From Strigamia acuminata (taxonomy: Eukaryota; Arthropoda; Chilopoda; Geophilomorpha; Linotaeniidae): a DNA stretch of 60,000 bases. Below, piece by piece: positions 10,624 to 19,856 of the stretch (position 1 is its first letter; every line of letters begins with the position of its first letter). The stretch covers positions 11,534,001-11,594,000 of the forward strand of contig OX442319.1 in assembly GCA_949358305.1 (NCBI GenBank). The letters are read 5' to 3'. The notes beneath the pieces were generated by a model, which was given only the letters and a program-made list of their open reading frames with translations, did no database searches and was not told the DNA's origin. A program made the translations under genes and the position numbers.

Positions 10624-11690
10624 CCTTATGGCGCGCATGCGGATTTCTCGGAGTGCGAAAGGGACCCTATTTTTAACATTACGGCGGCCTATACCTTGAC
10701 CCCCTGTTCGCAGTCTCATGGCTGATTTTGCGGATTTCACTTATTTGTATATTCCGCACGATCGCGCGCGTTTTATCAACCTTGGGAAAGCCGCTTTCTC
10801 AAATTTGCAAATTCCACATTGTGTGAACATGCTACAACGCTTCTGTGCGCGTCAATAAAAAAAAAAACCGATTAGAAATGAAATTCAGGGTTTTGTTAAA
10901 ATAAAAATTATACAATATAATCAGTCTATAATGCTTCTATAATGCTGTTGGTTTAATCAGCACATTGTAATTGTGTGAAAACACGCGCGCTCGCAATAAT
11001 ACATTACCCAATGTACTTGCACTGGCATGGACCCATCAGTGCGCACTTTCCCGTGCGTGCTGCTTGCACTATTTACATCAATTGTTGCTCCACAGGTTGC
11101 GCGACCTGCCGGGCAGTTAAGACGTACTAGAATAACCTCAGGATTTGATAAAACCTGATTTTTGGATGACACTAAGTAAATGGCAGTGAATGTGAGATGT
11201 GAGATACACGATGAATTTAATAAAATTTATATTTCCTAATCATGGGATTGGTTTCACGTTTCATAATCCAACAATTAAGTAGAATATCATTATTGCAATT
11301 GATTAAAACAAATTTTTTTTACAAATTCTTTGGTTTTACATTTTAAATTTATTTTCCAATAGTTGGCACCATCGCAATTGCTGCGAGTTTAAAACACTGC
11401 ATTCAGCAGAATTTACTGCACTTTCAAATCAAGGCCAGGCATACCTACTGCAAAGTAATGTATAAACCATAAAGAAGCCTTTGATTCGGAATTGCCTGTA
11501 GGTAATTCTGCGCTGGTCTCCAATGGAAATGTCCGCGCCGGTCTTCCGTGCACGGGAAGTCCACAGAAAGTCCGTGCATTCCGTGCGCTGGGAGTCCGTG
11601 CGTCGTACCGCGTGATCTTGCATTGTTTTTTGTGGGCTTTTCCTGATTAGGATTACTTCCTTTTTAACTCTTGAAGAATTAAGTTTGTTT
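10624..11690. other. Non-coding DNA, no recognised feature
   Basis: AT-rich sequence with a few GC-rich islands. Two short minus-strand frames (10957-11172, 71 aa; 11429-11623, 64 aa) recur in the second macro-repeat copy only because the DNA is duplicated. Neither has a recognisable domain. Confidence 0.6.
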
Positions 11691-11942
11691 TTTTTGCTCC
11701 AAAACGTCCCAAAACGCCTGAAAATCGCGCAACTCGAGGCAAAACATTACAGTGTGTATTCAAATCAAAACTAGCTACAAATACATGCTGAAATTAGCTA
11801 AATTTTCAAATTTTTTGGCTTTCAAGAAGTAATGGAAACATTTGACATAACGTGGATCAGTTGCATTCAAAAACTAAAATATTTTGTGTTTTACTTCAAT
11901 TTTAAACTAAAAATGATGTCATTTCCTGTTTAAACCCCTGTT
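11690..11942 (+). repeat. Dispersed repeat, copy 1 (about 250 bp)
   Basis: It starts with a foldback-type arm (AACGCCTGAAAATCGCGCAA), then continues into AAATACATGCTGAAATTAG and ends near AAAAATGATGTCATTT. The same order is seen at about 14205-14480 with moderate divergence. Confidence 0.75.
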
Positions 11943-12021
11943 AAAGCTTGAAATACATTTTAACTAAAAGAAATAAGTTTGTTTTTTTCTTCGGCAGTGA
12001 CGTGTACACACGAGCACGCCT

Positions 12022-12238
12022 GAGAACGCCAAAAAATGCTAAAAAACGCTCAAAAACGCCTGAAAATCGCGCAACTCGAGGCAAAACATTAATTTTTCAT
12101 CTTTATTTCAACTTTTGTGACGTTTAAAATTGTGTTCTCATGTTTTTTGCCTCAAGTTGCATTGTCATCTGGCGTTTTGGAGTGTTTTTATGTGTTCGCA
12201 GGCGTTCGCAGGCGTTTTTTGGCGTTGTCACTCACTCA
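12022..12238. repeat. Foldback repeat, copy A
   Basis: The left arm runs GAGAACGCCAAAAAATGC, then CGCGCAACTCGAGGCAAAAC. The right arm is its imperfect reverse complement: TTTTGCCTCAAGTTGCA, then GGCGTTTTTTGGCGTTGTCA. The arms are about 70-100 bp around a 45-bp centre. There is no coding capacity. It resembles a small foldback or MITE-like element, but no target duplication could be fixed. Confidence 0.75.
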
Positions 12239-12239
12239 A

Positions 12240-12410
12240 GTGGCCATTTTTAGCATTTTCCGTAGTAAAAATGGCCGTTTTTCGTCAAAATGGCCATTTT
12301 TAGCCATTTTTCAGAGTAAAAATGTTTTTTTTTCACCGTTTTTATAGTAAAATGGCCATTTTTAGTCGTTTTTTTAATCAAAAATGGCCGTTTTTATCGT
12401 TGAAACGTTA
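12240..12410. repeat. GGCCATTTTTAG minisatellite
   Basis: Degenerate short tandem repeats of the form AAAATGGCCATTTTTAGCC directly follow foldback copy A. Similar stretches follow copies B (13229-13348) and C (14719-14890), so the minisatellite travels with the foldback. Confidence 0.75.
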
Positions 12411-12434
12411 TTAAAATGTAACGTTTCAATGGCG

Positions 12435-12905
12435 TTTTGATCTCGCCTCATTTCCGGTTTTGAAAATTAATAAACGCCCCGGCGTTTATTCGAGGCAATA
12501 CCCAACTTGGGCTTTTATTCGCGTCGCACCGCATCATCATCTCACCTTGCCTCCCGTCTTGAAAATTTATAAACGCCCCGGCGTTTATTCAAGGCAAACC
12601 ATTGTTTATGTAAGTTTTTCCTGATTAGGGTTACTTCCTTTAGAAGAAACACGTTTATTTCTTCTCGCTTAATCTTGAGTCGTGATCTCGCCTCGTTTCT
12701 GGTCTTAAAAATTAATAAACACCCCGGCTTTTATTCAAGGCAATACGGTACGTTTATGAAACCCAACTTGGGCTTTCATTTTAAAAAAAGCGCGTGTTCT
12801 TACGTCGAACTAAGAGATACAGGTGAATTAGCAACGCCTAATTTGATTTAATAAATAAAGCAAACAACATCTCGCCTCACTTCTGGCGTTTGTTCGAGGC
12901 AAGCC
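12435..12905. repeat. Cluster of 65-bp palindromic modules
   Basis: Modules begin CTCGCCTCATTTCCGG, pass through a palindrome with TAAACGC and GCGTTTA arms around CCCG, and end ATTCGAGGCAA. They lie near 12440-12505, 12538-12595, 12688-12740 and 12870-12905 (partial). Further copies lie at about 14104-14140, 15062-15122 and 15795-15830. The first and last blocks (CTCGCCTC and GAGGC) are also partly complementary, so a whole module can fold. Confidence 0.75.
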
Positions 12906-13012
12906 ATTGTTTTTGCATTTTTTTTCCTGATTAGGGTTACTTCCTTTTTAACTCTTGAAGAAATAAGTATGTTTTTTTTACTCGGCAGTGACGTGTACGC
13001 GCGAGTACGCCT

Positions 13013-13228
13013 GAGAACGCCAAAAAATACTCCAAAACGCCTGAAAATCGTGCAACTCGAGGCAAAACATTAATTGTTTATTTTTGTTTCAACTTTTGTA
13101 ACGTTTACAATTGTGTTCTCATGTTTTTTGCCTCAAGTTGCATTGTCATTTTGCGTTTTGGGGCGTTTTTAGGCATTTTTAGGCATTTGCGGGCGTTCTT
13201 GGGCGTTTTTTGGCGTTGTCATTCAATC
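13013..13228. repeat. Foldback repeat, copy B
   Basis: Same architecture as the copy at 12022: left arm GAGAACGCCAAAAAATACTC, centre with TTTCAACTTTTGTAACGTTT, right arm TTGCCTCAAGTTGCATTGTC ending TTTTTTGGCGTTGTCATTC. Confidence 0.75.
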
Positions 13229-13348
13229 AAATGGCCATTTTTAGCCATTTTTAGCCATTTTTCATAGAAAAATGGTTATTTTTAGCCGTTTTTCATCCAA
13301 AATGGCCGTTTTTCATCCAAAAGGGCCGTTTTTCATCCAAAATGGAAT
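13229..13348. repeat. GGCCATTTTTAG minisatellite, after foldback B
   Basis: Repeats of TAGCCATTTT and of CCGTTTTTCATCCAAAATGG, in the same position relative to the foldback as at 12240. It leads straight into the BEL-type LTR fragment. Confidence 0.75.
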
Positions 13349-13349
13349 A

Positions 13350-14103
13350 ATTGTTGTGTCCGGATTTTATGTCATTTATTGTCTTAATTAAAGTTAACAA
13401 AGTGTCTTTAATTTTTGCTTTTCTTGAATTTCAGCTTTTTAGATATTTTTACATATTAAACTTTCATTTTTTGTGATTTATTAAAAGTTACAGTGTTTTC
13501 ATGAATTTTAGTGTCTATGATATTGATATTATCTTTATTCATTGCTATTTAAAGTTTTATTACTTCTCTGTGTCTTATTTCTTTAATTCTTGCTCATTTT
13601 GTGTGATTTTGGATGATTTTTAGTGCATTCGTCGATTTACAGATCACTTGCGTAAGACGCGTGACGTCATATTTCTTAATCTAGTTCGGTTGTGTTCAAA
13701 CTTCTAACCTTTTGTTTGGACCTTATTCTTGTGTTATGGATAGGTTTTAGAATTGATTTAGACTAATTTGGGGGTGATCTGTCGATTGGTTTGCTTTATT
13801 TTTGTCCCGGAACGGTCGTTTTGTCGTTTCGAGCGTTCGTTGTCGGTACGCACTTGTGCGCTGCTGACCGAGTTCATTCCGTTCGGCAAACGATTATTTT
13901 CAAGTGTTCTTTTAATAAATAGTGCTTTTGTTGTAGGAAATTACATTTCCTAATGTTATTTTATTCAATACAGTGTGTATTCTTGATTTTATTCTTGTGT
14001 TGAAATTCAAATGTCGTGTTTTGCCGCTCTAGCGGATTTGAAGTGGGCGCCATGTTGGATTTCCCCGCTAATTTCTTTATTTATCCATTTCATTTGTCTT
14101 TTT
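13350..14103 (+). repeat. Decayed BEL/Pao-type LTR fragment
   Basis: In this orientation it aligns over hundreds of bases with the reverse complement of the BEL LTR at 33097-34737. Landmarks in common order include GACGTCATATTTC, ATCTAGTTCGGTT, GGGGTGATCTGTCGAT, GTCGTGTTTTGCCGCTCT and GCGCCATGTTGGATTT. It breaks off at 14103, before the LTR end. It derives from a related, much older BEL insertion pointing the other way. Confidence 0.8.
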
Positions 14104-14204
14104 GAAAATGAATAAACGCCCCGGCGTTTATGCGAGGCAAGCCATAGTTTTTGTAGGTTCTTTCCTGATTAGGGTTACTTGTGACGTGCACGCGCGAGCT
14201 CGCC

Positions 14205-14480
14205 CGAGGACGCCAAAAAAAGCTCAAAAACGCCCCAAAACGCCTGAAAATCGCGCAACTCGAAGCAAAAAATTACAGTTTGAATTCAAATCAAAACTAA
14301 CCACAAATACATGCTACAATTAGGTAAATTTTCAAATTTTTTATCAATAAATGATGACTTTCAAGAAGTATGACAACATTTGACAAAATTTAGACCAGTT
14401 GCATTTAAAAACTAAAATATTTTGTGTTTTACTTCAATTTTAAACCAAAAATGACGTCATTTTTTGTTTAAACCGGCGTT
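14205..14480 (+). repeat. Dispersed repeat, copy 2
   Basis: Diverged copy of 11690-11942: the shared blocks CGCCTGAAAATCGCGCAACT, ACAAATACATGCT, AAATTTTCAAATTTTTT and ACTAAAATATTTTGTGTTTT occur in the same order. Confidence 0.75.
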
Positions 14481-14512
14481 TATTTGAGGCAAACACGCCG
14501 CTGAGAACGCCA

Positions 14513-14718
14513 AAAAATGCTCAAAAACACTCCAAAAGGCCTGAAAATCGCGCAACTTGAGGCAAAAAATTAATTTTTTATCTTTGTTTCAACTTTTGTG
14601 ACGTTTAAAATTGTGTTTTCAAGTTTTATGCCTCAAGTTGCATTGTCATCTGGCGTTTTGGGGCGTTTTGGGGCGTTCGCAGGCGTTTGCACGCGTTTTT
14701 TGGCATTGTCACTCACTC
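14513..14718. repeat. Foldback repeat, copy C
   Basis: Left arm GAGAACGCCAAAAAATGCTC with CGCGCAACTTGAGGC; right arm ATGCCTCAAGTTGCATTGTC ending TTTTTTGGCATTGTCACTC. It follows a half copy of the same arm at about 14203. Confidence 0.75.
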
Positions 14719-14890
14719 AAGTGGCCATTTTTAGCCAATTTTCGAAGTAAAAATGGCCTTTTTTTATTAAAATGGCCATTTTCAGCCATTTGTCATAGTA
14801 AAAATGGCCATTTTCAGCCATTTTTTATAGTAAAAGTGGCCATTTTTCATCCAAAATGGCCGTTTTTCATCCAAAATGACCATTTTTATC
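14719..14890. repeat. GGCCATTTTTAG minisatellite, after foldback C
   Basis: Tandem AAAATGGCCATTTTCAGCCA-type units following foldback copy C. Confidence 0.75.
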
Positions 14891-15220
14891 ATTGACACGC
14901 TATAAAAATGTAACGTTTCAATGGCGTTTTGACGAAACCGGTAAGTTTTGAAATTTCCCGTGTCCCGTTATTGTGACTCCTCGTCCGGTTTCTCAGAACC
15001 GAAACCCTAATACAGGTGAATTAGTGACGCCTAATTTGTTTCAACAAATAAAGCAAACAACATCTCGCCTCACTTCCAGTCTTGAAAATTAGTAAACGCC
15101 CCGGCGTTTATTCGAGGCAAGCCGTTGTTTTTACAGTAATTTCCTGGTTAGGGTTATTTTTTTTTTAACTCTTGAAGAAATAAGTTTGTTTTTTTCTCGC
15201 CTGCACGCGCGAGCTCGCAT

Positions 15221-15438
15221 GAGAATGCTAAAAAATAAGCAAAAACGTTCTAAAACGCCCCAAAACGCTTCAAAATGCTCCAAAAAGCCTGAAAATCGTG
15301 CCACTCAAAGCAAAAAATTATGTTTGCATGTTTTTTGCCTCAAGTTGCACGGTTATCTGGCGTTTTGGTGCGTTCTTGGGGCGTTTTGGTGCGTTCTTGG
15401 GGCGTTTTCGGGCGTTTTTTTGGCGTTGTCACTCACTC
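15221..15438. repeat. Foldback repeat, copy D
   Basis: Diverged member with a shortened centre. Left arm GAGAATGCTAAAAAATAAGC; right arm TTTTGCCTCAAGTTGCACGG with two copies of GGCGTTTTGGTGCGTTCTTG, ending TTTTTTTGGCGTTGTCACTC. Confidence 0.7.
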
Positions 15439-17117
15439 CCGCACTTTGCTGTCTTGTTTATTACAATTTGGTTTAGCTGTTGTATTTATTTTTATTTGTT
15501 TTATGGTTATTTAATGTGTTTTTGTAGCATTCAAAATGTTTTGTTGCCTAATTTCTCGTTTTGGCGCCAACTGTTTGTTTGACAACGCCGTGTCAGAATT
15601 TAGGGATGATTCTGCTTTGGTTTCTAATTAAAAAAAAAATGTTGTTTTAATTTCAATTGTAACTGCTTATTATAACGTTATTATTAGTATTTTGTAAAGG
15701 TTCATTTTTTTTCCATGTTAATAAAAAATGAAGTAACTTTCGGTGAAAAAAAAAACAGTTAAATGCGGATCAAAATTAAACACACACGAGAAGTTTAATA
15801 AACGTCCCGGCGTTTATTCGAGGCAATACGGTACATTTGTGAAACCCAACTTGGAACCCGAAAATAACGTGGGGCCGTCTGAACACCTGGATTTGAATTT
15901 TCGTCTACGCGCGCGCCGACGCATGGGGAATGCGGGGTGGGGTTCCTTCCCAGTGTTCCGAACGAGTCAATTTCACCCCGAAAATATCCCGAAATTGCTG
16001 ATACATGCATTTCGAGCCAGAAATATTGATCTTCATGTAAATTTTGATTGTTTAGCTTTTTTTTGAAATTTTACAAATTTTTCTCATCTCCTGCCTTCCT
16101 CGCTCATTTAACACCAAAATGGCCTGCATTGAGGATTTTTCCCATAATCCTTTTCACACGTATGGAGCGCAAACAGTCGCAATAAATGAAATCAGCGGAA
16201 TTCGGCCTTGAGTTTGCGACGCCATCTTGAATACGAGTAACAGCACAGTATGGTGTCAATTATTCGAACTGATCGTAAGGCATGGGACAAAAATTGATTA
16301 AAAACGAACAAACATGATTAAAAATCAACAAAAATCGACTGAAATCGGACAATAATCAATTCAGAATGACAAATAACGATTAAAATTGGCAAAAATTGTC
16401 ACAAATAGAGAAAAACCGATTAAAAATCAGCAAGAAACCAATAGAAATTGATAAAATCAAATAAAAATTAACAAATATCCATTTTGTTTGCTTTTAAACA
16501 AATTAAGAACTTTGAAAACACACGACAATTTTAAACAGTAAACACCGGGGTCAAATAAGCGCCGCTACTCGTTTAAACACCGGGGAGGTGTTAGTGAAGT
16601 GCCTCGAGTGGAGAAATTAATAAACGCTCGAGGCACCACGGTAGGCTTATTAAACACAAAATATGAAACGCTCGATCTTCAACAGGCGCACACGCCCGAG
16701 AACACCTCGGCATGCCTCAGCACTCTCCAAGAAACGAGAAAAACCAAGGCAAAAAAAAAAAAATACACCAAAATTAGGACTAAAATCAAACACACATGGG
16801 GCCCGGAAGATTGATAACATCCCGGCATATATTCAAGGCAGTACGCCATGTTTTTTCCACCATTTTGTAAGTTTATTTCAATATTCATAAAGTTTATTGC
16901 TTTTTGTATCATTAGTAGTATTCCCTTGTGTGATGTGGTTTTATAAATATCACACACAACTGCTTCTGCTGTTTTCTTCACGTTTATGCTTCGTGTATGC
17001 ACGTGAAGCCCTCGCACATCTTTTGAGCACCTGTACACATTTGGACACGCTCAAGGTGCTACATCGCGCGCTCAAACGCACTAGATCGCGCGCGCAAACG
17101 CGCTACATCACGCATAT

Positions 17118-17509
17118 TAGGGATAAGAACGGACCGGGATAGGGACTGGACTGGTAATGTTTGCCCTATGCGGATACGGGACGGGACGGGATTACAGTTG
17201 CTAAATTCGTACTGCGAGGCGGAGACAATTTTCTAATTCCAGTTGTTATTTATCACTATTAAGCCTAATATTGAGCCTGATAATGCTAAAATAAAGTAAA
17301 TAAACAACAACAACAAACTCATTATTAAAAGTAAATTACACTGTATGACCAAAATATTGTTGTTTCTTTACTTTATTTTAGCATTATTAGGCCTAATATT
17401 AGGCTTAATACTGATTTATTTCAATTATGCAATCATACGCGCGTATTACGCTAACGTAATGGACCCGGGACGGGTCGGGACCCGAAAATTGGTCCCGTTC
17501 TCATCCCTA
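17118..17509. mobile_element. hAT-like MITE (392 bp) with 8-bp target duplication
   Basis: The termini are imperfect inverted repeats: TAGGGATAAGAACGG on the left, and on the right the reverse complement of TAGGGATGAGAACGGGACC. The element is flanked by the perfect direct repeat ACGCATAT at 17110-17117 and 17510-17517. An 8-bp duplication with such termini is the hallmark of hAT insertions. Inside are further inverted segments around GCATTATTAGGCCTAATATT and its partner. No transposase is encoded, so it would depend on an enzyme supplied elsewhere. Confidence 0.88.
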
Positions 17510-17517
17510 ACGCATAT

Positions 17518-19379
17518 ATATCGCAGACATATCGCGCCCACGACAAAGCACAAACCCATGGCAGTCACCAAAGAATATTTACGCCGCTTCCACGCACGTT
17601 TTATTTTCTCACAGGCCTCTACACATTTAACTTGCGCGCGCACTTGCTACGTGCTCGTGTGGTCACAATAAATACCTAATTTTCATTAAAATAACGAATG
17701 AACGAAATCACTTCAACCACACTTGCTACGGTCGACGCATCGACGGCGATTCGCATGCGTTACCCCAAATACCGATCAAAAATCGCAGAAAACACTAATC
17801 CCGACCCAAAAACCGCCAAAATTACCCTCAACACACCCCAACAACCTTCCACCACTTAAATTACACCGGAAAAAAAACAATTTCAAACCGAAAAATCAAC
17901 AAAAAAGGCCAAAAAAATATTGCAAACAAAGAGAAAAGATCAATTATCGAGGCAAATCCCCACCACAAAACAACGCATCGCCGGTAAACACTTAAGCGTA
18001 CAGTGCACAACACTACTGTTTATTTTCAATGATCCAATAAATAAAATTTGAAACAAAGTTGAGTGGAATTGTACGTTTCTTGTATATTAAAGTTTTTATT
18101 TTGTTTGTTTACACTTAATTTTTTTTTTCCATCATAGAATGGCGACTCGATACTTTTGTAGCTCGAATTCACTTCGTAAACGTAATCGGTGTTCATCACG
18201 CGTCAATGCGCTCGTGCAATAGTATAGGCGCGCATACGATTTGATGCGCGCAAAACTTGCAAAACTTGCACGGAATTTGGGCAATTTTTGACAATTTTCA
18301 GCAGATTTTTGCCTGTATTTGACAAATTTCAGAAGATTTTTGCCTATATTTGACAAATTTCAGAAGATTTCCTCAATCCTCAAACATTTGCTGAAATTTC
18401 TCATAAAATTTCTAAAATTAATTGAAATTTGTCTGAAATTTGTCTGCAATTTGTCAAATATTGTCAAAAATCCGTGGAAATTTGTCAAATACTGGCAAAA
18501 ATCCATGTAAATTTGTCAAAAATTGCCATAATTCGGTGCAAATTGTGTTAGACATTGGAAAAATTTATTTTAACGCTTCCAACGCGCCAGTAAATCGCGC
18601 GTGCACACGCGTGGATTTTTCGTCATAGTTGGATGCGCGCAAACCTCACGTAACTTGCGCCAAAATTTGGCAATTTTTGACAAATTTCAGCAGATTTTTG
18701 CCAGTATTTGACAAATTTCCACTGATTTTTGACAATATTTGACCCAACAACTGCGCCACGTTCCAGGCGCCGGTTTAGGCATTTTAGACCCGTTTTAGAC
18801 CGTTTTAGATGGCGAAAACGTTCTCTCCATCATTTTCTACCCCTGGGTGAGGTTTTCAGCGTTCATGATTGATGAAAAAGCTGTTTTCTAACTAGCTGTC
18901 CCATTGCTAGTTTTGGCGTCAGGTTTTAGCAACCTTCCGATCCGACTCTGTCGTCTGCACGACCTCCAAGACCGTTTTAGGGTTAATTTGAGTCAAATAA
19001 TTCATTCTGGGATTGTTTTGGGTTTTTTACAAGTGTGTTTTTGTAGTTTTTATTGGTTTCAAACATTGTCAATTCTTTATACAAGTGTAACTTTCATTTC
19101 TCTGTATTTTGAGAACTTTGCATTGCAGCAAAGTTCATTTCTTGCCCCTTAATTATTGTGTAATTGTTGGTTTTCAAGCCCGTTTTTTAACAATAACTTT
19201 ATTTGAAGTGCCTATTGTTTCAGGCACGTGCTTCCACGTGCCTTTTATTGTTGAGCAATTTCTTGGGCAGTTGCGCTCCTGTTGCTAGCATTACCGCGCG
19301 TTCTCCGCGCGCGTACTCGCGCGTTTCGCATCACACACATTCGGGTTCAATGGCCTATCGCGGCGGCACATTGTGTGGC
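17518..19379. other. Non-coding DNA with a 33-bp minisatellite
   Basis: The block at about 18260-18760 consists of degenerate repeats of TTTGCCTATATTTGACAAAT with CAGAAGATT, in both orientations and about 33 bp long. The rest is AT-rich unique DNA without convincing frames. Confidence 0.6.
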
Positions 19380-19480
19380 ATAGCGCGGCACGTTGCAATT
19401 ACGTGACGTGGCACGTTGCTGTTACGTGACGCAATAGCCAGTATTTAAGCAGGGGATTCCATCATCGTTTACACAAATGC
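19380..19480 (+). promoter_or_regulatory. Candidate core promoter upstream of the palindromic array
   Basis: Two related blocks, TACGTGACGTGGCACGTTGC and TACGTGACGCAATAGCC, resemble CRE/AP-1-like sites. They are followed by TATTTAAGCAG (about 19441-19451) and, roughly 25-30 bases on, CATCATCG. This is the layout of a TATA promoter reading into the hairpin array. The call rests on motif spacing alone. Confidence 0.3.
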
Positions 19481-19520
19481 GCATTGCAACGTGGAGGCGC
19501 ATTCGAGTCCTTTTCCCAAG

Positions 19521-19856
19521 CGTTGAAAAAGGACAAAACTCGTATTCGATTCGAAAGCGAATCGAATACGATTTTTGTCCTTTTTCAACGCAAAATTGTA
19601 TTCGATTCGCTTTCGAATCGAATACGAGTTTTGCCCTTCTTCAACGCGAAATCGTATTCGACTCGTTTTCGAGTCGAATGCGAATTTTGCCCTTCTTCAA
19701 CGCGAAATCGTATTCGACTCGCTTTCGAATCGAATACGAGTTTTGCCCTTCTTCAACGCGAAATCGTATTCGACTCGTTTTCGAGTCGAGTACGAATTTT
19801 GCCCTTCTTCAACGCGAAATCGTATTCGATTCGCTTTCGAATCGTATACGAGATGG
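19521..19856 (+). repeat. Left array of 56-bp hairpin units
   Basis: Six units with a strict 56-bp period; CTTCTTCAA starts at 19636, 19692, 19748 and 19804. Each contains a stem of ten pairs (for example ATTCGACTCG with CGAGTCGAAT) around a four-base loop TTTT or CTTT. The first unit is the centre of a larger perfect hairpin from 19521 to 19593 (GCGTTGAAAAAGGACAAAA and its complement). Open frames here reflect the lack of stop codons in the repeat, not genes. Confidence 0.9.

Larger units (their letters stand above)
14104..17109. other. Non-coding repeat-rich DNA
   Basis: Apart from the foldbacks, modules and minisatellites listed separately, this holds an A-rich stretch of short degenerate repeats (about 16270-16470, words such as GATTAAAAATCAACAAAAAT). 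It also holds a hairpin with 10-bp arms GTGCCTCGAG (16599-16608) and CTCGAGGCAC (16627-16636), which looks like a relic of the 65-bp module family. No gene is recognised. Confidence 0.6.

Noticed and set aside
9400-10740. 446-codon minus-strand frame
   Set aside because: It crosses the Copia-2 leader, primer-binding site, LTR remnant and the macro-repeat junction; it is a chance opening with no domain.
10957-11172. 71-codon frame present in two copies (also 25223-25438)
   Set aside because: Both copies come from the 14-kb duplication, so the repetition is not evidence of conservation; no domain is recognised.
12640-12960. TTAGGGTTA words as telomeric repeats
   Set aside because: They are single occurrences inside the dispersed TTTCCTGATTAGGGTTACTT repeat, never tandem.
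19521-19856. Regular hairpin array looked at as a possible CRISPR
   Set aside because: The spacers are the same in every unit, the setting is eukaryotic and there are no cas genes; it is a tandem repeat.
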